Shown: positions 25,208-33,730 of the stretch, piece by piece
Layout of the letters: every line of letters starts with the position of its first letter
How positions within the stretch are numbered: position 1 is the first letter of the stretch
NCBI GenBank assembly: GCA_900549475.1
Contig: UROF01000006.1
Location: 1 to 64,000, forward strand
DNA: 64,000 bases
Direction of reading: 5' to 3'
DNA from: an uncultured Eubacteriales bacterium
Lineage (GTDB): Bacteria > Bacillota > Clostridia > Oscillospirales > Oscillospiraceae
Program-made: the position numbers and the translations under genes
Notes under the pieces: generated by a model
What the model was told of the DNA's origin: nothing
Seen by the model: the letters and a program-made list of their open reading frames with translations, nothing else
Database searches by the model: none

Positions 25208-25879
25208 ATGGAAACGGAGCAGCGCATATTTGACCCGCGGGTGGGATTGTGGCTGCTGATCGGCGCCAATGTCATCGCTTTCCGTCCCCACACCTTTTGG
25301 CTGGAACTGGCTTTGATCGGGCTACTTTTGGCGCTGATGCTCGTCCACGGAAGATTCGCAATGGCCATAAAATGGGCGGTGGGATACTGCGCGCTGGTGG
25401 CCTTCCAGCAATTCATCCTGCCGGTGTCCCCCATGATCATCGCCACCAGCTTCACCATCTTCGCCACCTACACCCGCCGGATGTTTCCCTGCCTGATGAC
25501 GGGGGCATTGATGCTGACCTGCACCCCGCTGCGATCTCTGATCGTAGCCCTGCGGCAGTTACATATCCCCCAGAAGCTGATTGTGGCCATTTCCGTGACC
25601 CTGCGGTATTTCCCCGCCATCCGGGAGGAGATGGGCTATATCCGAGACGCCATGAAGCTGCGGAACATCCGGGGCCTTGACCGCCTGGAGTGTACGGTGA
25701 TGCCTCTCATGGTATCCGCCACGGAGACGGCGGAGGAGTTATCCGCTGCGGCTGTGACCCGCGGGATCGAAAACCCGGCCCGCAAAACCAGTGCCGTATC
25801 CCTGCGGCTTTCCCCTCTGGACTTACTGGGGATGCTGGCAGGCTTGGCCTTGCTGGTGCTCTCATTTGTGGTACAATAA
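25208..25879 (+). CDS. ECF transporter T component (module IV)
   Basis: A 223-residue membrane protein. The opening is FDPRVGLWLLIGANVIAF (the usual PRTK replaced by PRVG). Coupling motifs are AMKLRNIRGLD near 150 and AAVTRGIENPA near 187. ATG at 25208 overlaps no gene, and translation is probably coupled to the S gene. The ATPase gene begins 14 bases after its stop. Confidence 0.87.
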   Translation: METEQRIFDPRVGLWLLIGANVIAFRPHTFWLELALIGLLLALMLVHGRFAMAIKWAVGYCALVAFQQFILPVSPMIIATSFTIFATYTRRMFPCLMTGALMLTCTPLRSLIVALRQLHIPQKLIVAISVTLRYFPAIREEMGYIRDAMKLRNIRGLDRLECTVMPLMVSATETAEELSAAAVTRGIENPARKTSAVSLRLSPLDLLGMLAGLALLVLSFVVQ

Positions 25880-25893
25880 GGGAGGCAATGACA

Positions 25894-27276
25894 ATGATAA
25901 GCATTGACAATGTTTCCTTCGGCTATGGGGAAGCGCAGGAGACGCTCTCCCAAGTCAGCGCCGCTATCGCGCCGGGGGAGTGCGTCCTGCTGTGCGGGGC
26001 CTCCGGCTGCGGTAAGACTACGGTGACAAAGCTGATCAACGGCCTGATCCCGGCCTTTACCCCCGGCTGCCGCCTGGAAGGGCGGATAGAGGTGGACGGA
26101 CTTGACCCGGGAACGACACCTATGTACGAGCTGGCCCGGAAAGTCGGCTCCGTATTCCAGAACCCCAAATCCCAGTTCTTCAATCTGGACACGGACAGTG
26201 AACTGGCCTTCGGCCTGGAAAACGAGGGCCGGCTGCCGGAGGAGATCCAACGGCGGGTGGCGGATACGGTGGAGGCCCTGCACCTCCAGGAATTGCAGAG
26301 ACGGAGCATCTTCTCCCTGTCCGGCGGGCAGAAGCAGTTGCTGGCCTTCGGCTCGGTCTATGCCATGGGCCCGGAGGTTTTTGTGCTGGACGAGCCCACG
26401 GCCAATTTGGACCAGGACGCCATCGCTCGGCTCCACGACCAGATCGCCTGTTTGAAACATCAGGGCCGCACGGTGGTGATTGCGGAGCATCGGCTGTATT
26501 TCCTTACAGATCTGATCGACCGGGCGCTCTATCTGCGGGACGGGGTGCTGGAGCGCACCTTCGACCGGGAGCAGTTCTGCGGCCTGACGGAACAGGAATG
26601 GGAGGAACTGGGGCTTCGGACCCTGACGCCGGCGGCCTGTACCCTGCCCGCTGTGGCGCCAGCGGGCACAAAAGAAGGTTTGTCAGTAGAGGGATTGACC
26701 TGTGCCTATCGGAAAGAACCTGCTGTGTTTCAAGGCCTGTCCTTTTCAGCCCGCCCGGGGGAAGTGGTGTCCATTACCGGGCCCAACGGCGTGGGTAAGA
26801 CCACCCTCTCTCGGTGCCTGTGCGGTCTGATCCGGGAACAGGCCGGGCAGATCAGACTGGATGGCAGGCCTCTGAACCGGAAGGAGCGGCAGAAGGCAGC
26901 GTTCTGCGTCATGCAGGATGTGAACCACCAGCTCTTCTCCGACAGTGTGTGGGGCGAGTGCCGAATGTCCGCGCCGGATGCGCCTGATTCGACCGTGGAA
27001 GAAGTATTGGACAGCCTCCATCTGCTGCCCTTCCGGGAACGACACCCTATGTCCCTCTCCGGCGGGCAGAAGCAGCGGCTGGCGGTCGCCACGGCGCTTC
27101 TTTCCGAGAAACCGATCTTGATTTTTGACGAGCCCACCAGCGGTCTGGACTATGCCCGCATGGTGGAAGTGTCCGGGGTGATCCGAAACCTGGCCCAGCA
27201 GGGGCGGATTGTGCTGGTGGTCACCCACGACCAGGAATTTATGCAGCGCTCCTGTGACCGGGTGCTGCGGCTCTGA
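25894..27276 (+). CDS. ECF fused double ATPase (module IV)
   Basis: A 460-residue tandem ATPase. Domain 1 has GASGCGKTT near 35, LSGGQKQL near 142 and FVLDEPTANLD near 163. Domain 2 has GPNGVGKTT near 296, LSGGQKQR near 386 and LIFDEPTSGLD near 408. ATG at 25894 is eight bases after GGGAGG; an ATG six bases earlier is too close. The AraC gene follows after 14 bases in the same operon. Confidence 0.92.
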   Translation: MISIDNVSFGYGEAQETLSQVSAAIAPGECVLLCGASGCGKTTVTKLINGLIPAFTPGCRLEGRIEVDGLDPGTTPMYELARKVGSVFQNPKSQFFNLDTDSELAFGLENEGRLPEEIQRRVADTVEALHLQELQRRSIFSLSGGQKQLLAFGSVYAMGPEVFVLDEPTANLDQDAIARLHDQIACLKHQGRTVVIAEHRLYFLTDLIDRALYLRDGVLERTFDREQFCGLTEQEWEELGLRTLTPAACTLPAVAPAGTKEGLSVEGLTCAYRKEPAVFQGLSFSARPGEVVSITGPNGVGKTTLSRCLCGLIREQAGQIRLDGRPLNRKERQKAAFCVMQDVNHQLFSDSVWGECRMSAPDAPDSTVEEVLDSLHLLPFRERHPMSLSGGQKQRLAVATALLSEKPILIFDEPTSGLDYARMVEVSGVIRNLAQQGRIVLVVTHDQEFMQRSCDRVLRL

Positions 27277-27290
27277 AAGGAGGGGAATCC

Positions 27291-28241
27291 ATGCTGGAGC
27301 GCATCATGGCAGATAACGGCTTTCCCGGCCCTGTGGCAGAGAGCGAAGGCTGCCGGGTCTTTCAGTTTCACAGTGAGACCGGGGAGGGAAACATGACCCA
27401 GTATGACCTGTTCCCCGGTGTCTATCTCATGTATAACGACTTCCACATGGAGGGCTATGACTCCGCATTTCACGCCACGGAAGATATGCTGTGCATCGAC
27501 TACTGCCGCCAGGGCCGGATGGAGTACCCGGCGGGGCCGGATGCCTACTCCTATGTGGAGGCCGGGGATCTGAAGCTGGACCGCCGGCTGGAGCACCAGG
27601 GCCACTTTACCTTCCCGCTCTCTCACTATCACGGCATTACCATCGGCTTCACCCTGCCTCTGGCTGTTCAGTCTCTGAAGGAGTGGGTGCGGGAGTTCCC
27701 GGTGGATCTGGTGCGGCTCCAGGAGAAGTTCTGCGCCGGCCGCCACCCCAGGGTGATCCACGGGGCGCCCTCTGTGGACCACATCTTCCAGGAGCTCTAT
27801 GCGGTGCCGGAGCAGATCAAACTGCCCTACTTCCGCATCAAGGTGCTGGAACTGCTGCTGTACCTGGACGCCCTGGAACTGGACGGGAGGACAGAGAAGC
27901 CCTACTTCTACAAGTCTCAGGTGGAGAAGGTAAAGGCCGCCCACCGCCTGCTGACAGAGGATTTGGAGCGGCACTACACCATTGCGGAACTTTCAGCGCA
28001 TTTCTCCATCCCTGCCACGGCCCTGAAGGAGTGTTTCAAGTCAGTCTACGGCCAGCCGGTCAATACCTATATGCGGAACCTCCGCATGGACCGGGCCGCC
28101 CTTCTTCTGCGGCAGGAGCCCCAGACCAGCGTGGCGGAGATCGCCGGACGGGTGGGCTATGACAGCGCCAGCAAATTCGCCGCCGTGTTCAGGGAGGCCA
28201 AGGGGAAGACCCCGCTGGAATACCGGCGGGAAGGGCGGTAA
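27291..28241 (+). CDS. AraC-family regulator of module IV, PchR-like
   Basis: A 316-residue protein. The N-terminal half carries LFPGVYLMYNDFHMEG and LCIDYCRQGRMEY, a pattern of AraC proteins found beside siderophore-type ABC genes. The DNA-binding domain at about 215-316 ends VAEIAGRVGYDSASKFAAVFREAKGKTPLEYRR, nearly the same closing as the AraC at 7004. It sits between the ECF genes and the ABC pair rather than divergent, unlike module II. The start ATG at 27291 follows AAGGAGGGG. It may activate the promoter at 28281 just downstream. Confidence 0.87.
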   Translation: MLERIMADNGFPGPVAESEGCRVFQFHSETGEGNMTQYDLFPGVYLMYNDFHMEGYDSAFHATEDMLCIDYCRQGRMEYPAGPDAYSYVEAGDLKLDRRLEHQGHFTFPLSHYHGITIGFTLPLAVQSLKEWVREFPVDLVRLQEKFCAGRHPRVIHGAPSVDHIFQELYAVPEQIKLPYFRIKVLELLLYLDALELDGRTEKPYFYKSQVEKVKAAHRLLTEDLERHYTIAELSAHFSIPATALKECFKSVYGQPVNTYMRNLRMDRAALLLRQEPQTSVAEIAGRVGYDSASKFAAVFREAKGKTPLEYRREGR

Positions 28242-28280
28242 ATGTTTTCGTCCAAACGGGACCGAACCGGCGCGCCGGAG

Positions 28281-28342
28281 CGGACAGGAACAAAGTATCT
28301 CCCTATAATCGTTGTAGTTAGCGTGAGCGAACTACAACGATT
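28281..28342 (+). promoter_or_regulatory. Promoter with 13-bp-arm palindrome before module IV ABC pair
   Basis: CGGACA (28281-28286), 17 bases and TATAAT (28304-28309) form a promoter. Overlapping the -10, 28307-28342 is a perfect inverted repeat (AATCGTTGTAGTT and AACTACAACGATT) around 10 bases, followed by TTTC. It contains GTTAG-CGTGAG-CGAAC at 28317-28332, the shared operator core with one half-site change. It may act as operator, early terminator or both. Confidence 0.6.
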
Positions 28343-28365
28343 TTTCTTTGAGAGGAGTGCTGTGT

Positions 28366-30132
28366 ATGAAGGAGAGGACCTGGCTTGGCATCCTGCTGTC
28401 CTTCGCCGCGCCCTGCCGGGGGAAGATGGCCGCCTCTGTGGTGCTGGCTATTCTCAGCGTTGCGGGCGGCTTTGTGCCATACCTTGGCGTCTATCAGATC
28501 ATTCGGTTGTTTCTGGAGCGGCAGGCCAGCTGGGAGGGCATCCTGTTCTGGTGCGGCGTGTGCCTGGCGGGCTATGCCGTCAAGGTGGCGGGCTACGCCC
28601 TGTCCACCATGCTGGCCCATGTATCCGCCTACACCATTCTGGAGGGCTTGCGCCTCCAGGCGGCGGACCGGCTTATGGGGGCGCCCCTGGGAGAGGTGGA
28701 CTCCCGGCCTATCGGCGCCATGAAGAGCACCATCGTGGACCGGATCGAGGACATCGAGCCGCCCCTTGCCCACATGATCCCGGAGCTGAGCTCCAACATC
28801 CTGCTGCCCCTGGTGGTGGCTATCGCCATGTTTGCCATCGACTGGCGGATGGGGCTGGCCCTGCTGGTGACCATCCCCGTGGCACTGATTCCCATGGCAT
28901 TTGGGCTGCGGACTTATAACAAAAACTACGCCGCCTACATGGCGGCCAACGCCCATGTGAACAGCGTCATTGTGGAGTATGTGGAGGGTATCCAGGTGGT
29001 CAAAGCCTTCAGCCAGGGGGAGCGGTCCTATCAGAAATTCGCCAATGCGGTGAGATCCTTCCGTGATTTTACGATGGACTGGTTCCGCTGCACCTGGGCC
29101 TCCATGAACCTGTGCCTGTCCATCCTGCCCACCACCCTGCTGGGGACGCTCCCCATGGGGATCTATCTCTATCAGACAGGGGTGCTGGACCCGGCCCAGG
29201 TGACGCTGTGCCTGATGCTGGCGCTGGGGATTGTGACCCCGCTCATGAGCGCCACCGCCTTCATCAACTCCATGAAGAGCATGCAGTTTGCTGTGAAAGA
29301 TACCCGGGAGCTGCTGGATCTGCCCCAGTTGTCCCAGGTGGAGCTGGACGCGCCCCTCAATGGTTGCGATATTCAGCTGCGGGATGTGTCCTTCTCCTAC
29401 GGCGGCGATGGGGAAGAAGTGCTCCACCATCTGGACCTGACCATCCCCCAGGGGAAGTTTACCGCTCTGGTGGGCCCCTCCGGCGGCGGAAAGTCCACCA
29501 TCGCCCGGCTGGCGGCCCGGTTCTGGGATGTGACCGGTGGCTCCATTACCCTGGGCGGGCGGGACATCCGGGAACTGCCTCTGAAACAGCTCTCCCGGGA
29601 GATCAGCTTCGTCACCCAGGACAACTTTCTCTTTGACTGCTCCCTGAAGGAGAACATCCGGCTGGGAAGGCCGGGGGCCTCGGACGAGGAGGTGTTCGCC
29701 GCCGCCAGGGCAGCCCAGTGTGAGGAGTTCATCGGCCGTCTGGAGCACGGCTGGGACACCGCCGCCGGGGACGCGGGTAAGCAGCTCTCCGGCGGAGAGC
29801 GTCAGCGCATCGCCATCGCCCGGGCGATTTTGAAGGACGCGCCCATCGTCATTTTGGACGAGGCCACCGCCTTCACGGACCCGGAGAATGAGGACAAGAT
29901 CCAGAGGTCTATCATGGCCCTCTCAAAAGGAAAGACCCTGCTGGTGATCGCCCACCGGCTGTCCACCATCCAGAATGCGAACCAGATCATGGTGCTGGAG
30001 AAGGGACAGATCGTAGACCATGGCACCCAGAGGGAACTGCTCTCCCGCTGCCCGCTGTATCAGGCGCTTTGGGCGGCCCATATAGGCGCGCAAACTTGGG
30101 CGGTCACCTCGGGTGAAAAGGAGGGAAACTGA
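28366..30132 (+). CDS. Exporter-fold ABC half-transporter, first of pair (module IV)
   Basis: A 588-residue protein with a six-segment membrane domain and coupling motif VEYVEGIQVVKAFS. The ATPase has GPSGGGKST near 369, LSGGERQR near 473, VILDEATAFTDPENE near 494 and VIAHRLS. The D-loop reads Thr-Asp. It is the closest match in the window to the cut ABC gene at the left edge, including RDFT followed by W and two C/W-rich segments. ATG at 28366 is preceded by AGAGGAG. The second half begins one base after the stop. Confidence 0.87.
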   Translation: MKERTWLGILLSFAAPCRGKMAASVVLAILSVAGGFVPYLGVYQIIRLFLERQASWEGILFWCGVCLAGYAVKVAGYALSTMLAHVSAYTILEGLRLQAADRLMGAPLGEVDSRPIGAMKSTIVDRIEDIEPPLAHMIPELSSNILLPLVVAIAMFAIDWRMGLALLVTIPVALIPMAFGLRTYNKNYAAYMAANAHVNSVIVEYVEGIQVVKAFSQGERSYQKFANAVRSFRDFTMDWFRCTWASMNLCLSILPTTLLGTLPMGIYLYQTGVLDPAQVTLCLMLALGIVTPLMSATAFINSMKSMQFAVKDTRELLDLPQLSQVELDAPLNGCDIQLRDVSFSYGGDGEEVLHHLDLTIPQGKFTALVGPSGGGKSTIARLAARFWDVTGGSITLGGRDIRELPLKQLSREISFVTQDNFLFDCSLKENIRLGRPGASDEEVFAAARAAQCEEFIGRLEHGWDTAAGDAGKQLSGGERQRIAIARAILKDAPIVILDEATAFTDPENEDKIQRSIMALSKGKTLLVIAHRLSTIQNANQIMVLEKGQIVDHGTQRELLSRCPLYQALWAAHIGAQTWAVTSGEKEGN

Positions 30133-30133
30133 G

Positions 30134-31882
30134 ATGTTTCACAGTGTCGGACGCATTTTGCGGTGGGCGAAGGGCTATCGGAAGCGGATGATCCTGGGCT
30201 TCGTGTGCTCCTTCTTCGCCACCTGGTGTACCGCCGGGCCGGTAATGCTGGCCGCCTGGGCCTTGGGCCGGCTGATTGGGAACGCCTGGGGAGAAAACGA
30301 ACTATCGGCATCTCTTCCCTGGCTGTGCCTGGGCGGGGTCGTGGTGCTGATCCTGCTGCGGTTCTTCTTCACCTACTGGAAGAACCGGCTCCAGGAGAGC
30401 ATCGGCACGGAGCGGGCGGCAGACCAGCGCATGGAGCTGGGGGATGTGCTGAAACGGGTGTCCCTGGGATACTTCGCAAGGAACAACCTGGGGGACATCC
30501 TGACCGCCCTCACCACGGAGCTGAGCACGCTGGAACTTCAGAGCATGAAGATGGTGGACGCGGTGATCAACGGCTATATTCAAGTGGCGGTAATTCTGCT
30601 GTGCGTGGCGATCTTCTGCCCGCCCGCGGCGCTGGTGGCGCTCTTGGGTGTTCTGGTGTCCGCCTTTGCCCTGGGGGGCATTGGCCGGCAGAGCGCCCGC
30701 ACCGCCCCGGTGGGACACCGGGCTCAGGAGGCCCTCTCCGGCGCGGCCATCGAGTACATCCACGGCCTGCCGGTGGTGAAGTCCTTTGGCCAGGATGGGG
30801 TATCCGTCCAGCGCTTCCGGGACGCCTGCCGGGACAACAAGGCCATCCGCATCAAGAATGAGTTTGGTTTCGTGCCCTGGAACTGCCTGCACCTGTTTGC
30901 CCTGCGGGCGGCGTCCGTGGGGCTGGTCCTCACTGCCGGACAGCAGGCTTTGGTAGGGGCGTTGCCGCTCCCGTATTTTCTGATGATCGCCCTGTTTTCC
31001 TTTACAATCTTCGGCAGCGTGGAGGCCATCAACGACGCGGCCCACATCCTGTCGGTGACGGACTCCGTACTGGACCGGCTGGAGGAGCTGGAACACACCG
31101 ACTTCATCGACAAGGACGGACGGGAGATCACCCCGGAGAAGTTCGATGTGGCCCTCTTCCATGTATCCTTCGGTTACGGCCAGCGGGAGGTGCTCCACGA
31201 TGTGAGCTTCACTGCGCCCCAGGGGACCACCACCGCCATCGTGGGGCCTTCCGGCTCCGGCAAGAGCACCATCTGCAATCTGGTGGCTCGGTTCTATGAC
31301 ACGGACAGCGGAACTGTGTCTGTCGGCGGCCATGATGTGCGGGAATTTACCTGCGAGAGCCTGCTGCGGAACATCTCCATGGTCTTTCAGAATGTGTATC
31401 TCTTCCAGGATAGCGTGGAGAACAACATCAAGTTTGGCTGTCCCGAGGCGACCCATGAGCAGGTGGTGGCCGCCGCCAGGGCCGCCTGCTGCCACGACTT
31501 CATTGTGGCGTTGCCCGATGGGTATGACACGGTGGTCGGGGAGGGAGGCTCCACCCTCTCCGGCGGCGAGAAGCAGCGCATCTCCATCGCCCGGGCCATC
31601 CTGAAGGACGCCCCTATTGTCATCCTGGATGAGGCCACAGCCAGCGTGGACCCGGAGAACGAGCACCTGATCCAGCAGGCCCTGTCTGCCCTAACGAAAG
31701 GAAAGACGATCCTCAACATTGCCCACCGGCTGGCCACCATCCAGCACGCCGATCAGATTTTAGTGGTGGAGGACGGCCGCATCGTCCAACGGGGCACCCA
31801 TGAGGAGTTAATGGCCCAGGGCGGGCTGTACCGGCGGTTCATTGAGATCCGGGAACAGGCCGAAGGTTGGCGAATCCAGTAG
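30134..31882 (+). CDS. Exporter-fold ABC half-transporter, second of pair (module IV)
   Basis: A 582-residue protein with coupling motif IEYIHGLPVVKSFG, Walker A GPSGSGKST near 370, LSGGEKQR near 474, VILDEATASVDPENE near 495 and H-loop NIAHRLA. The D-loop (SVD) is canonical. ATG at 30134 follows GGAGGG; an earlier ATG at 30113 lies inside the first gene without a ribosome site. The end GWRIQ is followed after 11 bases by the DtxR gene. Confidence 0.87.
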   Translation: MFHSVGRILRWAKGYRKRMILGFVCSFFATWCTAGPVMLAAWALGRLIGNAWGENELSASLPWLCLGGVVVLILLRFFFTYWKNRLQESIGTERAADQRMELGDVLKRVSLGYFARNNLGDILTALTTELSTLELQSMKMVDAVINGYIQVAVILLCVAIFCPPAALVALLGVLVSAFALGGIGRQSARTAPVGHRAQEALSGAAIEYIHGLPVVKSFGQDGVSVQRFRDACRDNKAIRIKNEFGFVPWNCLHLFALRAASVGLVLTAGQQALVGALPLPYFLMIALFSFTIFGSVEAINDAAHILSVTDSVLDRLEELEHTDFIDKDGREITPEKFDVALFHVSFGYGQREVLHDVSFTAPQGTTTAIVGPSGSGKSTICNLVARFYDTDSGTVSVGGHDVREFTCESLLRNISMVFQNVYLFQDSVENNIKFGCPEATHEQVVAAARAACCHDFIVALPDGYDTVVGEGGSTLSGGEKQRISIARAILKDAPIVILDEATASVDPENEHLIQQALSALTKGKTILNIAHRLATIQHADQILVVEDGRIVQRGTHEELMAQGGLYRRFIEIREQAEGWRIQ

Positions 31883-31893
31883 GGGAGGGTATC

Positions 31894-32262
31894 ATGAAAC
31901 TCCATTCATCTGGTGAAGATTATTTAGAGGCCATTTTGGTGATCCAAATGCAGAAAGGAGCGGTACGCTCCGTGGATGTTGCCCGGCACCTGGAGGTGTC
32001 AAAGCCTAGCGTGAGCCATGCTATCGCTGCTCTGAAGAGCGGCGGATTCCTCACCATGGACAGCGACTACTTCCTGCATCTGACCGATGTGGGCCGGGAA
32101 GTAGCTGAGCAGATCTATGAAAAACACCGCTTTTTCACGGAGCGGCTGATTGCTGCCGGCGTGGATGCCGAGACGGCCGAGCAGGACGCCTGCCGTATTG
32201 AGCACGTCATCAGTGAGGAGAGTTTCCGGCGACTAAAGGCAGCTGCGGAACCAGAGTTATAA
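31894..32262 (+). CDS. DtxR/MntR-like metal-dependent regulator, copy 2
   Basis: A 122-residue two-domain form, close in sequence to copies at 18476 and 42257. It keeps the ligands Asp9, Glu12, His78, Cys100, Glu103 and His104. The recognition helix reads VSKPSVSHAIAALKSGG, with Ser and Ile where the other two have Cys and Val, so DNA preference should be nearly the same. ATG at 31894 follows GGGGAGGG; a reading from 31867 overlaps the ABC gene. Confidence 0.88.
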   Translation: MKLHSSGEDYLEAILVIQMQKGAVRSVDVARHLEVSKPSVSHAIAALKSGGFLTMDSDYFLHLTDVGREVAEQIYEKHRFFTERLIAAGVDAETAEQDACRIEHVISEESFRRLKAAAEPEL

Positions 32263-32266
32263 GTAC

Positions 32267-32308
32267 AGCAAAAGGAGGGGGCCGTGTGGGTGGCCACCTC
32301 CTTTTGCT
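32267..32308 (+). promoter_or_regulatory. Strong hairpin between dtxR-like and winged-helix genes, copy 2
   Basis: AGCAAAAGGAGG and CCTCCTTTTGCT form 12 perfect pairs, continued by GGCC/GGCC. The arms differ from those at 42631 at several places, with matching changes on both sides. There is no T-run after it, so it is a poor terminator. The right arm carries CCTCC, able to pair with the GGAGG ribosome site of the next gene. Confidence 0.7.
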
Positions 32309-32324
32309 ATTTGGAGGTAATATA

Positions 32325-32750
32325 GTGGATAAAATCATTGTGATTCGAGCTGCAGATCCGGACGGCAGTATATTTAAGGCCGTCGTGGATGCGCTGAAAG
32401 ACAAGCGGGCGGAAGTGATCCATGCCGCCGCCCCGGCCTCACCTGTGCTGCGTATCAGAGAACTGGAGATCCATCATGAGCACCGCCGGGTGTTCATGTC
32501 GGGCCGGGAAATACAGCTTAACCACGGGGAGTATGCCATGCTCTATTGTATGGCCAGCGCCCCTGGGCAGATCTTCTCAAAGGCGCAGCTCTACGGGGCG
32601 GCTTGGGAAGAAGAGTATCTGCCTGGGACGAACTCCGTGGAGAATATCATCTGGCGCTTGCGAAAGAAGCTGGAAACGGATCCAAGGCATCCCGTATATA
32701 TCAAAACCGTCGTGCGGAGTGGATATAAGATAGTTAGCGAAGGCTATTGA
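32325..32750 (+). CDS. Receiver-less OmpR-type winged-helix protein, copy 3
   Basis: A 141-residue protein with leader VDKIIVIRAADPDGS and output domain LRIRELEIHHEHRRVFMSGREIQLNHGEYAMLYCM, SKAQLYGAAW, VENIIWRLRKKLETDP, GYKI. GTG at 32325 follows TTGGAGG; a longer reading from 32286 would run through the hairpin. It ends module IV. The last codons overlap the promoter of the next TetR gene. Confidence 0.8.
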   Translation: MDKIIVIRAADPDGSIFKAVVDALKDKRAEVIHAAAPASPVLRIRELEIHHEHRRVFMSGREIQLNHGEYAMLYCMASAPGQIFSKAQLYGAAWEEEYLPGTNSVENIIWRLRKKLETDPRHPVYIKTVVRSGYKIVSEGY

Positions 32751-32775
32751 CTGTTAATTCCTTTTGTGTTATATT
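32747..32775 (+). promoter_or_regulatory. Promoter of the TetR-KTR unit
   Basis: TTGACT (32747-32752), 17 bases, TATATT (32770-32775). It begins at the stop of the winged-helix gene. An imperfect repeat, ATTGAAACT / GGTTTTGAT, follows at about 32786-32806 and could be the TetR site. Confidence 0.65.
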
Positions 32776-32822
32776 AAGACCATCGGATTGAAACTGACGG
32801 TTTTGATTTGTGAGGTGGTCAC

Positions 32823-33458
32823 TTGGCAAAAAGAGTAGCAGGTGTGACGGAAAAACTCATGGAATGTGCAAAAGAGGAATTCCTCACAAATGGGTATGAG
32901 AACGCATCTCTTAGAGTGATAGCGGAGAAGGCTGGCTCCAGCAAAGGGGCAATCTACATCCGATACCCAGACAAAGAAAGCCTGTACCGCTCCCTTGTGC
33001 AGCCTGCCATGGATGATTTTTGTGGCCTGATACAATCGGCGCTGGAGCAGTTTAACCAGTTGCCCGGAGCCGAACAGACCAGTCAAATGTATTCCTTCTC
33101 CGACCACGGTTTTTGGGCCTCTGTGGACTATATCTACGACCATTTTGACGAGTTCAAATTGCTCCTGACTAGCGGAGAGAACAACACATATCAGGAGTTC
33201 CTTCATCGTGTCGTGGAACTGGATACGCAATGCACCGTGCGCTATATTCAGGCATCCGGGAATGATGCAATCTCCAGCGGTCGTCTTACACCAGAGTTGG
33301 GCCATCTGTTGTCCAGCGCCTTTTATACCGGTATATTTGAGGTGGTTATCCACGATATGCCAAAAGATCAGGCGGTCGAACACATCCAGAGAATGCGGCG
33401 CTTCTACACCGCCGGCTGGAAAACCATCTTCTTCGGAGATGGAGGTGAAAACCATTGA
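32823..33458 (+). CDS. TetR-family regulator of module V
   Basis: A 211-residue protein with the helix-turn-helix at about 10-55 (ASLRVIAEKAGSSKGAIYIRYPDKESLY) and a C-terminal helical domain. It starts with TTG at 32823 behind GAGGTG. Similar in layout to the TetR at 1724. The stop overlaps the start of the KTR gene (TTGA), so both are translated together. It is read from its own promoter and a terminator separates it from the ABC pair, so it may act in trans on the 33700 operator region or elsewhere. Confidence 0.85.
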   Translation: MAKRVAGVTEKLMECAKEEFLTNGYENASLRVIAEKAGSSKGAIYIRYPDKESLYRSLVQPAMDDFCGLIQSALEQFNQLPGAEQTSQMYSFSDHGFWASVDYIYDHFDEFKLLLTSGENNTYQEFLHRVVELDTQCTVRYIQASGNDAISSGRLTPELGHLLSSAFYTGIFEVVIHDMPKDQAVEHIQRMRRFYTAGWKTIFFGDGGENH

Positions 33459-33652
33459 GTGGGTGGATCGACCGGAGCGGCTGGATTCGCTGTCCTACCT
33501 GCGGCAACAAAACTCGTACCAAGGTGAATCCAGACACAATCCTAAAGCGTTTTCCGCTGTTCTGTCCTAAATGCGGAACGGAACACATTGTTGATGTGCA
33601 GGGACAAAACATCATATTGTCAGAGCCAGACGCCAAGACGCAGAGCCGATGA
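33455..33652 (+). CDS. Cysteine-rich KTR-domain protein
   Basis: A 65-residue protein with two zinc-knuckle pairs (CPTCG, Cys13/Cys16, and CPKCG, Cys37/Cys40), the KTR motif at 19-21 and the typical end EPDAKTQSR. These match the Cys_rich_KTR family of Firmicutes, often carried on or near conjugative elements. TTG start at 33455 behind GGAGGTG, overlapping the TetR stop. Function unknown. Its presence marks this module as linked to mobile DNA. Confidence 0.8.
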   Translation: MSGWIDRSGWIRCPTCGNKTRTKVNPDTILKRFPLFCPKCGTEHIVDVQGQNIILSEPDAKTQSR

Positions 33653-33690
33653 TGTGCAGGATAATCCTGCGAGTCATCGGCTTTTTTCTT
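33644..33690 (+). terminator. Terminator after the KTR gene
   Basis: AGCCGATGA / TCATCGGCT with an inner stem GCAGGAT/ATCCTGC, followed by TTTTTTCTTT. The left arm includes the KTR stop region. Confidence 0.85.
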
Positions 33691-33699
33691 TGGCATTTG

Positions 33700-33715
33700 G
33701 TTAGAATTCGCTAAC
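33700..33715 (+). promoter_or_regulatory. Shared operator before module V ABC pair
   Basis: GTTAG-AATTCG-CTAAC, a perfect core, directly follows the terminator's T-run and precedes the ribosome site of the first ABC gene by a few bases. The promoter is not obvious. A position over the transcription start would fit the other copies. Confidence 0.6.
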
Positions 33716-33730
33716 TTCAGGAGGGATACC

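Noticed and set aside
32733..32748. GTTAG-CGAAGG-CTATT near the TetR promoter as a ninth operator
   Set aside because: Only three of five bases of the right half agree and it lies inside the winged-helix coding end; too weak to count.
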